From NCBI RefSeq assembly GCF_000330505.1, contig NW_004443720.1:131431-195430 (forward strand): a stretch of DNA of 64,000 nt, written 5' to 3'. Position 1 is the stretch's first letter. Each line of letters begins with the position of its first letter. The DNA is from Entamoeba invadens IP1. Taxonomy: Eukaryota > Evosea > Mastigamoebida > Endamoebidae. Of the stretch, positions 40,601 through 48,578 are shown one piece after another. The position numbers and the translations under genes were made by a program. The notes beneath the pieces are model-generated. The model had not been told where the DNA came from. It searched no databases and saw nothing but the letters and a program-made list of their open reading frames with translations.

Positions 40601-40999
40601 AGTGACAGAAAATGACACAAAGTCACCACTTTTCGTTTTGTATTTATACTCAAGTAATAAACACAATAAATGAGATCGATTATTTGAGATAAAATGATGT
40701 TTAGAATTATTTATTACTAAAATAAATTCCTCATTGTTTGCCAAAGACGGTTGAATCCCCGTCACGCTGTCCCAGGTCCACGCCTCGACCAGTTCATAAT
40801 TTACATTAGAGATGAGAGCCAAAAATTTTGAAGAAATACACATCTGGAGGTCCTCATTGGTGATCCATCCAACTCGTTTCACAAACATCCGTTTTTCTGT
40901 TGTTTGTGAAAAGTATTTCACAGACTGAAGTCCGCTTGGAATCTTAGGAACTTCCATTTGATGTTTTTTGAGTTCCATCAATAAAACATTGGTGTACAT
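34613..40999 (-). CDS. DNAJC13: DNAJC13/RME-8, endosomal J-domain protein (contains assembly gap)
   Basis: A giant (~2128 aa) endosomal protein that recruits Hsc70 to control clathrin and retromer-dependent sorting. Features in order: an N-terminal RME-8 region with PH-like segments; a GYF_2-like module near residues 933-985 (GEWFYGINFGNGKKEKKGPY, VIVWAQGMEDWKSL); a J domain at ~1250-1310 (KVLGVEDFEDKNKLRKAYFK, AQKYHPDRNPEGRD, with the HPD motif intact); and armadillo-like repeats throughout, including repeated PELIWN/PYLIWN...L motifs typical of RME-8. A run of 100 Ns at 39618-39717 removes about 34 residues near position 430-460. The frame happens to continue on both sides, but the true gap length is unknown. 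No introns are needed. Confidence 0.93.
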   Translation of the reverse strand: MYTNVLLMELKKHQMEVPKIPSGLQSVKYFSQTTEKRMFVKRVGWITNEDLQMCISSKFLALISNVNYELVEAWTWDSVTGIQPSLANNEEFILVINNSKHHFISNNRSHLLCLLLEYKYKTKSGDFVSFSVTKTKQNGKAKNITLQVRPYGLAEMPGKQGKPEKVILLTSVSRMVPTTDTQSIVFVKDSGDFVIYKFVERRKAASTILTRTKQIGLKMAVSAEISVDEIMKSSIVKKAENEDGGTLVEIRAKKQEGKEEILVCFTERYFVERDSHSYTATYTKPLNDIVHILRANDAMQVVITFADNSQRTYFSSQREAFISALFDCCIAAKADPVISDMPRFASLVVDGMTGSECGTLEANLIKNIGLFDATKVEGIDPTELFMVHVFLFNSNTPPSGPQFAEGNKSKYIGAAIEKVLTYGKPGEXXXXXXXXXXXXXXXXXXXXXXXXXXXXXXXXXXMALQSVKPIVMYWALRVTGVLLCSTADENIEKRGKLAVMTRGLPERIFGALVSNLKKGSPLVVHGCVNTFRYIVCEPYSNTTEFSMYKRMMSIISGLGRDVFLLFQSPCISVPHIAGQILRSLVEETDMDEKIKELQDYALLEGITLQYLQTACFAAPKSTTQFLQKHLAIHLLDVFTADHKDSEEMLERIIPKALLAYLDSTDEPPERIEIDEGERKDRLKSGGTGSVMNLGSISSFWKKWNGTRSVSEIRTRQKRMIKQKRNWGMFVFQLHQQHRSADLIWNHQTRQELEEALSSEIRNLKKDQEEGEVAWNHREFLVEYKSLDNEVCVDGCYIKCLLENADLKLSDPKDFFDTLYHRCLFETNRELQALAIQAMGVVYTKFSSDIGGFKDIIHIVSMLKATRSVLLRDRLIGLIRSLLKIEINARKFIDVGGIDLYVELVALVHLQSEHAVIPTQVNLLTNGLTVGEWFYGINFGNGKKEKKGPYTLDELKKLLNDKIITEDVIVWAQGMEDWKSLKDVTVLKWYLLKEDTGVLSPLELCHEIIGTLEDLVTMYPSRDMNGILLRPIPRAKRILSSPRYLPHVVQLLLTASPQLIDIAARLLKNLLEDNPTAQPKFYLTGAFYFALLYSGSNFKEISRLLAATHRQQRVGDSVELSVVRGMLPASLVTTLDRSSDEFAARFVGEVATPEIRWGSKMRSVLIDTISQHLGDFPSRLGINPLAVYSHVPIAPIVYEELKGELYCGKVYLKQLCNEDEYPDYFIADPVGLLQSILRTWVEMEDEPKKMSQEEAKKVLGVEDFEDKNKLRKAYFKLAQKYHPDRNPEGRDMFEKVNVAYTQLSEAGPEDNEEKIDLILHSQCILYEKCGEALSPYKYAGYALLVPCLQDSNRRSRALQLVYLTIRASTLNIQELSRLGGMQILLKLLDELCVSIVETKVTAIRYILRASAVASKYSQSLSEIKKSNTLFGNVKTCLGSEMLGVVEASLECVTCFSTDTEMRIEMFNKNYLGLLVKRILSFDPTLDASDQQSIHQMKNAIAGMSLLALKALVKIEENSEETKAVFSLFTFPLGMMMRTNPVGDVLTAITSTTQTPYLIWNNKTRGELSDYIDAHLSDTAEWSPKEYSGFRFLSLANELVIFGVYVRLFNEQIRVCEKLANPLAFLKSAIDRKDLTSEWLQEKVKAIANVLEQYQVATEFCEDEKMLEGLFEMMKEEPDDLIVQGFVFRSVKRLVSTTACVEIIAKSRVLPKFLILLHPATFLDQVIPLVQALFSVVTGLQQGILKGGLLYLLNHFVSGIDLEQRVLVAQLIGKMAATPSVGPKVTLSLGKFFPPSIVNAMKLDAKGAVVLLDSTAETPELIWNPEMKSDVGEFIRKMTQAFHSKQACDVSVKWSIPDGFSFGYKELENETCVGGVFIRVMNQNPSCPLTHPNLFTDGLFTKFAEYASENDEENTTVIAKTIALFFTNQPNNMEYVATSGHLSKVVEILKTKPSLNVFVILQVIVSNASCKEKLIEANAVPLVVICLGRLQKDTQIVATVFRALTTGMQCKGIMCYVPHLLDEMVQKAIFMVLDGNMDENLGNSAEEVKALVVDALQNALQDSTHGQQLNEVLMTQPSWEQYSTQKHGLFLSGTSAIAGYIAGPATSGAVGLLTAAEDASVKRPDLPPDF
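39618..39717. other. Assembly gap (100 Ns)
   Basis: Exactly 100 undetermined bases inside the RME-8 coding sequence, the conventional size for a gap of unknown length. Confidence 0.97.
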
Positions 41000-41381
41000 T
41001 ACAATTGAGATATTGTCATAATCAACATATTAATCTTTTATAATTAAACATAGATTTATTTAATATGATATATTGTAATTATTATTATTAATTTATATTA
41101 TTATTAATAAGATGGTATCGAGTGGTGAGTATTTATTTCTTTCACTTTTTTCAATGTTTTTTTAACCAAATTATATATAATATTTATATTATTAAATTTA
41201 CTATTATGAAAAAAATGAGACTTTGACAAATATAATATTAGATATCATTTATGAACTATATTTATATTAATACTATAAGAGTAATCAAAATTAACAAATA
41301 ATTATAATATAACTAATAATTATAACAATTGTCTTGAAACAGGCAGTTTTGACTTTTCGACCAACTTGAAATGGTAGAGAG
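41000..41381. other. Divergent intergenic spacer
   Basis: Holds the promoters of RME-8 (minus) and RGS-RhoGEF (plus). AT-rich; CCAACTTGAAA at 41361 is a GAAC-like element before the plus gene. Confidence 0.5.
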
Positions 41382-42938
41382 ATGGCAACGACACAAGCTG
41401 CAGTAGAGAATTGGCCCACACTTCGCGAAATACTCGAAGACCGATTTTTTAAGCGATTATTGCGGTGTTACTTAGCGGATGAACGATCGTCAGAGAATTT
41501 GGATTTCATCGAAGCGGTTGAGATGTATGAGTCGCAGTACAAGTATCTCACACCGAAGATCCGGACTGAAGCGATTAATTTTATTAAAGAGGAGTATTTG
41601 GACCACAATGCGGAGAAACAAGTCAACTTGTCGTATCAAGTCCAACAACCGATTTTAAAGAAGCTTTTGGAGACATCGAGTGACCCCCAAATGGATGTTT
41701 TTAATGATGCAAAGAAGGCTACGGAGTACTTACTTTTCTCGGAGCAGTACACCTATTTCATCAATAAATTACAAGAGAACACCATTTCTACGACAAAGAA
41801 AGATGTGTACACTCTCTATTTGAATCAATGTCCTATGCCAAAGCCACTTCCGTTATACCCACAAGTGTTACAAAACATTATCGATACGGAAAGGAAGACA
41901 GACACCACTGTCGAAGAGAAGGTTGGGGGAAGTACCAAAGCTTTATTAGACAGTTTAATTCAGGACGAAATGTCATATATAGGAACGATCAATTCACTCT
42001 GTGAACTGAAGGAGAAACTGCTGACTAAGAAAATGATCACAAAGGAACGCGCGGGACTACTGTTGGACCATTTACCAGTGCTCTTGTTACATCACCAGAA
42101 GTTTGCGGGGGCTTTAGAAGAGTATAAGAAAGACGGAAAAGGGGATTTCGGGAGTGTATTAAACACCGGACTCCACTTTTTGGTGTTATATCGGTATTAT
42201 CTGAGACGCGTGCCAAAGAACATCTCCGTTATGTGTAAATTGGTCACTTCGGACGAGTTTGGGAACGGCGCTGAGAACTCCGCGTTACCACTTTTGGACG
42301 ATTTTGATAAACAACAGAAGATGTCGAAGAAGATGAGTTTGTTGTATATGTTACTCCAACCGTTTTTCCGTATTCGGAAGTACCAAGAGTTTGTCGAAGA
42401 GTTCATTAAAGCTGCGAAAAAGGAATCGAGCGACTTGAAAGAACTTGAGACCGTCAGAGCACAACTGAATACATACACACGAGTGATTGAAACGTACTCG
42501 AAAGTCCAAAAAATCGAACGGTTGAATGACACTTTACGCCTGTTGTTTCCATTTTCATTTGCGACGAAGAGTAAGATCTTTATGAATAAAAATGAGATCA
42601 TGGGAATAGCTATACTCGACAAATTCGAAAGGACTGATATCACACAAATGTCAATGTCCCTTGGAATTAACAAGAAAATGACTTTGATGGTAATGACACA
42701 AGGTGTCGTAGTCACTGACTTGCTTTTAATCCGCAAGAAGAGTGAACACAAAGTCATCGACAAATCATTTAGTTCAGTCACTTTAACTAACGACATCAGA
42801 GATGTCGGGATGGATGAACCAAACAAGATTTTGTGGATCGATGTCCCCGACATCAAAAAGAGACTTTGGTTTGGATGCGAGAAAGAAGAAGAATTTAGAC
42901 TCTGTTACGACGCTATTAGATCCTTGTTGTCTAGTTAA
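41382..42938 (+). CDS. RGS-RhoGEF signalling protein
   Basis: A 518-aa protein coupling heterotrimeric G proteins to Rho/Rac. An N-terminal RGS domain (~10-135) has the expected helices: WPTLREILEDRFFKRLLRCY, ENLDFIEAVEMYES, PQMDVFNDAKKATEYLLFSE. A DH (RhoGEF) domain follows (~185-385): LIQDEMSYIGTINSL, then LLLDHLPVLLLHHQKFAGAL, then MLLQPFFRIRKYQEFVEEF, the LxxPxQRxxxY-type helix with QPFFRIRKY. A PH domain closes (~390-515) with ILWIDVPDIKKRLWFGCEKE. This order matches the RGS-RhoGEF described in E. histolytica as a G-alpha effector. A GGTTATTTTACTATAA motif lies 39 bases after the stop. Confidence 0.87.
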   Translation: MATTQAAVENWPTLREILEDRFFKRLLRCYLADERSSENLDFIEAVEMYESQYKYLTPKIRTEAINFIKEEYLDHNAEKQVNLSYQVQQPILKKLLETSSDPQMDVFNDAKKATEYLLFSEQYTYFINKLQENTISTTKKDVYTLYLNQCPMPKPLPLYPQVLQNIIDTERKTDTTVEEKVGGSTKALLDSLIQDEMSYIGTINSLCELKEKLLTKKMITKERAGLLLDHLPVLLLHHQKFAGALEEYKKDGKGDFGSVLNTGLHFLVLYRYYLRRVPKNISVMCKLVTSDEFGNGAENSALPLLDDFDKQQKMSKKMSLLYMLLQPFFRIRKYQEFVEEFIKAAKKESSDLKELETVRAQLNTYTRVIETYSKVQKIERLNDTLRLLFPFSFATKSKIFMNKNEIMGIAILDKFERTDITQMSMSLGINKKMTLMVMTQGVVVTDLLLIRKKSEHKVIDKSFSSVTLTNDIRDVGMDEPNKILWIDVPDIKKRLWFGCEKEEEFRLCYDAIRSLLSS

Positions 42939-42977
42939 TGTTCAACTCTTTATTTGATGTTCTTATTATACATTTAT

Positions 42978-42993
42978 GGTTATTTTACTATAA
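42978..42993 (+). promoter_or_regulatory. Shared 3'-flank motif GGTTATTTTACTATAA
   Basis: Identical 16-mer to the one after the TLDc gene, 39 bases downstream of the RGS-RhoGEF stop. Confidence 0.35.
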
Positions 42994-43165
42994 AATAAAC
43001 TATTGGTAGTGTCTCCACAATTAGTAGTAGTATATCGGAATGATTTATTACAATTCCATATTGCCCATGGTAAATATAATTCCTATAACCTTTGTATATT
43101 TCTATGAGCCTACAAAGAACTATAGCAAACTGAATATAGAAAAAGAAACTATAAAATACAATTCA

Positions 43166-44104
43166 ATGGGAGCCGTTGAGTCTGAGACCCCCACACAGAC
43201 ATATCCCACGCAAATTGATTATTCGACATATCCACCGGCACGTGTGTTTGACGAATGGGAAGATATAGAAATGAAGTCCCCTGCATTTATCAGGCGGTTT
43301 GTGAAGAACGTCGATACGTCGACACGATTGGAGTATTGGCGGAAAATGGCGAATCCTGAGCAATACACTTTAAAGAACCCGGACTTGTTTCAAACCCTTT
43401 GTGTGCAAGCGGAGACGCGGAAAATAGCGGATGAGGAATTTAAGATGTTGTGCGACAAAATCGACATGGACGTCAACAGAACGTTTCCGAATGATCCTTT
43501 AATGACTGAGGATAAGCGATTGGACTTGCGCGATATCTTACGGTCGTTTGCGTTATTAGTGCCGAAGACAGGGTATTGTCAGGGGATGTCATTTCTGGCT
43601 GGACAGATCTTACTCATCACTGACATCCCAGAAGACTCGCTTTGGATCTTCACATTCTTCATGAAGGACTTGAATTTGTATGGACTTTTCTCCGATGGAT
43701 TGCCACTTCTGAACTTTGCTGTGTATTGCATTGAGTGGGTGGTCAACACTCGAATCACTTCACTCGCAAAATATTTACAACAGAAAGACGCCCCTTTAGT
43801 ATTAGTTGTCGGACAATGGCTTACAGCACTGTTCTCAATTAACTTCCAAAGAGATGTGACACTGAAGATATGGGATATGTTCTTGTTAGAAGGGTTCGTT
43901 TGGTTGGTCAAAGTCTCTGCCGCTTTCCTTTTAATTCACTCGGACTTGTTCAACGGACAGATCGAAGATATTATTATTAACTTGAGACAAACAACAGCAA
44001 AGGATAACTGGAGAGATGTCGCGCGATTCGCTGACGCAATCGTCTTCGGAGAAAAGGAACTCAAACTGTGTAAGACAAATTTCGACCAAAACAATTCACA
44101 GTAA
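43166..44104 (+). CDS. TBC-domain RabGAP
   Basis: A Rab GTPase-activating protein of 312 aa. Both catalytic fingers are present: the arginine finger in KIDMDVNRTFP and the glutamine finger in KTGYCQGMSFLAGQI. Other TBC motifs are LRDILRSFALLVP, DLNLYGLFSDGLPLL, and the C-terminal LKIWDMFLLEGFVWLVKVSAAFL helix pair. I start at ATG 43166, not at an upstream in-frame ATG, because the latter adds an AT-rich non-coding-looking leader. The chosen N-terminus MGAVES fits an N-myristoylation signal (Gly2, Ser6), which would tether the GAP to membranes. The Rab target is unknown. Confidence 0.88.
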   Translation: MGAVESETPTQTYPTQIDYSTYPPARVFDEWEDIEMKSPAFIRRFVKNVDTSTRLEYWRKMANPEQYTLKNPDLFQTLCVQAETRKIADEEFKMLCDKIDMDVNRTFPNDPLMTEDKRLDLRDILRSFALLVPKTGYCQGMSFLAGQILLITDIPEDSLWIFTFFMKDLNLYGLFSDGLPLLNFAVYCIEWVVNTRITSLAKYLQQKDAPLVLVVGQWLTALFSINFQRDVTLKIWDMFLLEGFVWLVKVSAAFLLIHSDLFNGQIEDIIINLRQTTAKDNWRDVARFADAIVFGEKELKLCKTNFDQNNSQ

Positions 44105-44747
44105 TATCTACAGATTTGTGTGTTTTCGCCTCCACAGGCGTTCGATATACTTTTGTACTATACTTTATAATATATTTTATTATACCATATAATATCAAAG
44201 GTATAGAGGAGATGAATAATAATATTTATTATAAAAAAAGAATCTATTAGTTAGTATTCAATTATACTAATAAGAAATGGTATAATTAACTATTTCTATA
44301 GTTAATAATACACTTTTTTTTTCAGCAAAAAAATTGTTTGGTTGATTGGAAATTGAAAAGCACCAATTTTGAATATATCAAGATATACAAATAAACAATA
44401 GTGGTAACAAAATGGTCAGAATGGTTGGGTAACAAAAGGTAAAACATTTCTTTTTGCATTTTTGGGGTACCCCCATTATTTACCATATTTAATATATAAA
44501 TGAACTATAAACGAACCATTTCCAAATATAGATTTCTGTTGGACAACCAAAAAAGCGGTAACCTTTGTAACTTTTCTGAATTATAAATTAATTATAATGA
44601 AACTATATGGGTGTTTTTCAAAAATACCCCACAAAAACAGAGAACTATAATGAATAGTTAAATAATTATAAATGAATAGGAATAAACCTCCCCAAAAACC
44701 AGACTGCTTATAAAGAATTTGCCAACTATTAAACACAAGCAAGGAAG
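44105..44747. other. Intergenic with short palindromes
   Basis: AT-rich, with a GGGGTACCCC palindrome near 44463 and a GGGTGTTTTT/AAAAATACCCC inverted repeat at ~44608-44630, both within 300 bases upstream of the aquaporin ATG. No gene seen. Confidence 0.5.
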
Positions 44748-45599
44748 ATGGACTCACTGATGGCGAAGATCAACGAATCTCCACTGAAACAGAGATGGAC
44801 GAGCATTTGTAAGAACAAATTATTGCGGTTTGCGGTTGGTGAGTTGTTTGGGTCTTATATTCTTTTAATGGGGACACAAGCGTCTGGCTTTGGGAAATAT
44901 GGGATTGTGGCCGGTGGTCTCTCCTGTTTCTTCACGCTTTCAGTCTTAATAGAAATACTTGCGCCGGTCTCTAATGCGCAGTTGAACCCTGCCATCACCC
45001 CACTCTTCTATTTATTTAGAGGACAAACGTTATACCAATCGTTAGTGTCTATTGCTGCACAATTTATAGGTGGGTTTATGGGAGTGTTGACACTCAATGG
45101 ATTCTATACTGACAAATTGATAGTCTTCTCTAACGTGGAACACTCGTTTAAATTGGCAATTTCGGAGTTCATAGGATCGACTCTATTAGGCTTTGTATTG
45201 ATGATAGCAACACATCGGAAGAAACATATCCCTTTCTTAGTTGCAGGTATTATCACTGCAGGCGTGTTCATCATCCCATCATGTATGATAGTCAATCCTA
45301 TGATCACGGTCATGAGAATGTTCATGAATGTCACTTTCTCAATTAATCCGTTAATGGTGCTCTATGTGTGTATCGCTGAATTTCTTGGATTTTTTGTTGG
45401 CGCCATTTTAGCGGAGTTTGTTGTTGTGGAGGGCGAAAAGGATTTGTACTCTAACATCGATGAAGAGACTCCAAATACGGAAAATAAGATGAAACCAATC
45501 GGTGAATTGCCGGATGAGCCAATCGAGTTGCCTAATATTGAAAAGGCGGCTATCATCAATGATGATACCAAGACTCAAGTTTCTAATCAAATTTCTTGA
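44748..45599 (+). CDS. Aquaporin-family (MIP) channel
   Basis: A 283-aa six-TM water or glycerol channel. The first half-helix loop has the canonical NPA (SNAQLNPAITP, ~79-81). The second reads MIVNPMITVMRMF (~182-184), so NPA is replaced by NPM, but the following Arg of the selectivity filter is kept three to four residues on. Each half starts with the family's ELFGSY / SEFIGS glutamate-containing TM1/TM4, and the two halves show the usual inverted repeat. The hydrophilic, acidic C-terminal tail (~50 residues, GEKDLYSNIDEETPN...) is cytosolic. Substrate choice (water, glycerol, small solutes) cannot be read from this. Confidence 0.85.
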   Translation: MDSLMAKINESPLKQRWTSICKNKLLRFAVGELFGSYILLMGTQASGFGKYGIVAGGLSCFFTLSVLIEILAPVSNAQLNPAITPLFYLFRGQTLYQSLVSIAAQFIGGFMGVLTLNGFYTDKLIVFSNVEHSFKLAISEFIGSTLLGFVLMIATHRKKHIPFLVAGIITAGVFIIPSCMIVNPMITVMRMFMNVTFSINPLMVLYVCIAEFLGFFVGAILAEFVVVEGEKDLYSNIDEETPNTENKMKPIGELPDEPIELPNIEKAAIINDDTKTQVSNQIS

Positions 45600-45902
45600 A
45601 TAATCAAATGTTTCTTATTTTAAAAATTCAAAGAAAGGTTTGTATAAACTATAAAAAAACTATATTTTATTATTATTAAATGATACTTAAATAATACTAT
45701 AATATTAATTACTTGAGTATTACTATTAATTTAATAGTAATATACTATATTATTATAATATAGTATTAATAACTTGAATACCATTTTAATTAAATAGAAA
45801 TAAGAGATTGAAAAGTTATAATTACTACTAGTATTAGAAATAGTACATTATTATAAAATTACAATATCAACGAATAGTAAAAAAAATAGTTTTGAAATAG
45901 CT
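45600..45902. other. Convergent spacer, strongly palindromic AT
   Basis: Between two gene ends. It contains ATACTATATTATtATAATATAGTAT (12-bp perfect arms, ~45742-45766) and TATTACTAT...ATAGTAATA just before it. Possibly a shared 3'-end or terminator region. Confidence 0.5.
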
Positions 45903-47333
45903 TTAAAAAGAAAAGCCAAAGAAAGAATGAAGCTTTCGTTTGAAGTCACTCGACTCATCTTTGAATTGCTTTGCCTGGTTTGGCGCGTTATACACGAACT
46001 TGCATTGTTGGACAGAAACCTCATCTGCGTTTTCTAAAGCTTTTGTATTCACTGTCTTGATACCAGAACTGAGCAATTTGATTTCTTTAGCAGACTCGAA
46101 CAACAGTGTATCGAGTGCTTTACACGAAAAGATAACGATTAACTCCAAATTGAGGTTTTTGGTGCCTTCAATTGTGTTCAGTGTATTGTTATTCGACACT
46201 CTCAGTCTCTTCACTGTTTTTGGAACATTTAAATGGATGAAGTCGCATCGTGTGAAATTGATTTCGACGAGTCTCGTCTCTGACAAATCGATATCATTTG
46301 ACATAACGACGTTTTCCAATGAGAGTGATACCAAAGAGTCTGGGATCACATCAACAAGTTTCATTCGCAAGGAGTAAAACATCAAATTTAAGACCACGAC
46401 ATTCCTCAATTGTGTTTTGAGTGATTTGGTTAGTATTCCTTTATTCATACAGTCACTTATAGATTGTATCGAGAGTATTCCATACAACTGAATCACTTGT
46501 TCGATATCATTATTTTGAAGTTGGTCTGGCGACAAGTACGTTCGTTGATCTTTTGGGAGTAGAATAACTCTTTTTGATATGATGTCGTGGATTGGAAGTG
46601 TTGTATATTTACAATAGATGAAACACTCATTAACTGGGAAGTACTTCATACGCATCGATTCGATCTTCTCCACAGTCTTCTCATCAACATCTCTGAAGAA
46701 AAAAAGAATTTTAGTTGTTGGAACCATTTGGATGTCAACAAGTCTCTCACAAGTTCCATCAACGTCGTCTTCTATATTGAGTACTAACACTTTTAAAAGA
46801 GGATTCTTCTTCTTCAATAAATATTCATTGGAATTTCCAAGAGTTAATGCCACCCGTTGTAAGAAATCCATCTTCAAATAGAATGGAGACAATTCGGATT
46901 TCACACTATAATCAAGAGATGTCAAACGACTAATCGAAATGCTCTTAAAGTTGTCGACAAGGCCTTCAAAATACTTTGCGGTATATTGACTCCAATAATT
47001 GATAGCAACACGGAAGTCTAAAGTCTTTAGTTTGTCGTATAATGCGGCTTTTTGTTCATCGGAGTATTCAGACCCTTCAAGAGATGCCTTTGAGAATATA
47101 ACAGTTGGGAAGCTTAATGTATTAATTTTCTTAAAGAGAGAAAAGATGAGAAATAGATCCGACAAAGTGTTCACTATCTTTGGAGGGTTGGTGTATAAGT
47201 CCTGACACGTCTGGACACACTTCTTACTGACTTGAATGAAGTTCAAAAGGACTTCGGTGTTCTCAAAAAATAAGACGACATTAAGGAGATACACTCTCTC
47301 TAGCACTACTCGTTTCTTCTGTTGTTGTTCCAT
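45903..47333 (-). CDS. Entamoeba leucine-rich-repeat / F-box-like protein A
   Basis: A 476-aa member of a repeat family common in Entamoeba. The N-terminal ~60 residues (LERVYLLNVVLFFENTEVLL then QVSKKCVQTCQDL) form an F-box-like helical module. The rest consists of irregular leucine-rich repeats, for example LVSLSLENVVMSNDIDLSET, LVEINFTRCDFIHLNVP and VKRLRVSNNNTLNTIEGTKN. The protein at 52290-53939 shares the same N-terminal QVSKKC signature, so both belong to one family. The function is unknown; substrate-adaptor or scaffold roles are possible. No signal peptide or TM helix, so it is not a surface BspA-like protein. Confidence 0.72.
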   Translation of the reverse strand: MEQQQKKRVVLERVYLLNVVLFFENTEVLLNFIQVSKKCVQTCQDLYTNPPKIVNTLSDLFLIFSLFKKINTLSFPTVIFSKASLEGSEYSDEQKAALYDKLKTLDFRVAINYWSQYTAKYFEGLVDNFKSISISRLTSLDYSVKSELSPFYLKMDFLQRVALTLGNSNEYLLKKKNPLLKVLVLNIEDDVDGTCERLVDIQMVPTTKILFFFRDVDEKTVEKIESMRMKYFPVNECFIYCKYTTLPIHDIISKRVILLPKDQRTYLSPDQLQNNDIEQVIQLYGILSIQSISDCMNKGILTKSLKTQLRNVVVLNLMFYSLRMKLVDVIPDSLVSLSLENVVMSNDIDLSETRLVEINFTRCDFIHLNVPKTVKRLRVSNNNTLNTIEGTKNLNLELIVIFSCKALDTLLFESAKEIKLLSSGIKTVNTKALENADEVSVQQCKFVYNAPNQAKQFKDESSDFKRKLHSFFGFSF

Positions 47334-48296
47334 TCTCTGTGATATCGTGTAATGATTTGATTGATACAGTTCTTTGAATCTTAAAAGTACTAAAACATGG
47401 TATTTTGAAAAAGTTTGAGCAATTGGTTGGATGGTATTTAATATAGTATATTATATTATTATATAATAATAATAATAATTTTATACTATACTATCACATG
47501 AATCAGTCCTCAACAACATATGTTACTACCAAGACATACACTTTGATAAGATTATTCTTTATTAATATAATTGATTATATATTAATTAATTATAATTACC
47601 AAAATAATTATTCCAATTAGTTAAGATTAATTAATTTTAATTATTATACATTTAGTTAAATTATGGATTATAAATAATATATTATATCATATAGTACATC
47701 TTTATTTAAAAATATTTAGAACAAATTATATGGTTAATAAATAACAGTTTTTACTTATTTATAAAAACATTTATCATTTTATTTTTTGTTTTAAAATAAC
47801 AAATTATTTTTACTGATTTGGTTTGACTATTTTTAATTTTTTTTGAAAAATATTTTTGTTTTATTTAAAAATAAAAAAAATCTCAATGTTCGAAAATATA
47901 TTAAGTTCAGATTGTTACATAATTAAATAAAATTTTTTATAATATTTTTAAAAAATATTAACAAAGTTAGTTTTGTATCCATTTAAAATAGATTTGAAAA
48001 CATACAATTTTCTGAATAATCCCAGTATAGAATTATTATAAAATCAATCTTTGAAACACTAATTAAATAAATAATAAATTAAATATAAATTAAACTATAA
48101 ATTATCTCTATTTTTTTGCCGTTTTAAGTAAAAAAAGCAGATTGATTTTTGCAGAATAAAAGTAAATTTAAACCAAACAAACAATAAAAAATAGAAAAAA
48201 TAAAAGAATCAAATCAAATAACAATCAATACATAATAATAGACAATGAAAGGGAGAGTGTAACTGTCATCTCCAAGAATGGGATAACATTATATAT
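47334..48296. other. Intergenic, AT-rich
   Basis: About 960 bases of AT-rich DNA with TATA and TTAATTA runs. Nothing coding, no repeat of note. Confidence 0.6.
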
Positions 48297-48578
48297 TTAT
48301 ACTTGGATAATTGCCGGTTTTGAACACCTCTGTATATCATTATAGAATGGTATTACCACTAATTCTTGCCCGACGACAACGACATCTAAGCTGTTGTCCT
48401 TTTTCTGCAGCAAGATATGTTGTATTTCGTTATCAGAAAAATCATCGTCGAAAAGATTGAAATAGGACTGGAGTGGGGTCTCAATATGCGATGTTGATTT
48501 GGTGACTTTCCGATTCATCACAAGAAAGATCGAGTTCGAGTTTTCTAAACTCTTTGGTCGTGACTTAGTGAAACTCAT
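48297..48578 (-). CDS. Hypothetical small protein, 93 aa
   Basis: A single short frame with balanced codons in an otherwise very AT-rich region, so probably real. The N-terminal half is basic and Ser-rich (TKSRPKSLENSNSIFLVMNR). The middle is acidic (FNLFDDDFSDNEIQHILLQK), and the C-terminus is hydrophobic and strand-like (SLDVVVVGQELVVIPFYNDI). There is a GTAACTTTAAAAG element ~20 bases before the ATG. No family recognised. Confidence 0.6.
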   Translation of the reverse strand: MSFTKSRPKSLENSNSIFLVMNRKVTKSTSHIETPLQSYFNLFDDDFSDNEIQHILLQKKDNSLDVVVVGQELVVIPFYNDIQRCSKPAIIQV

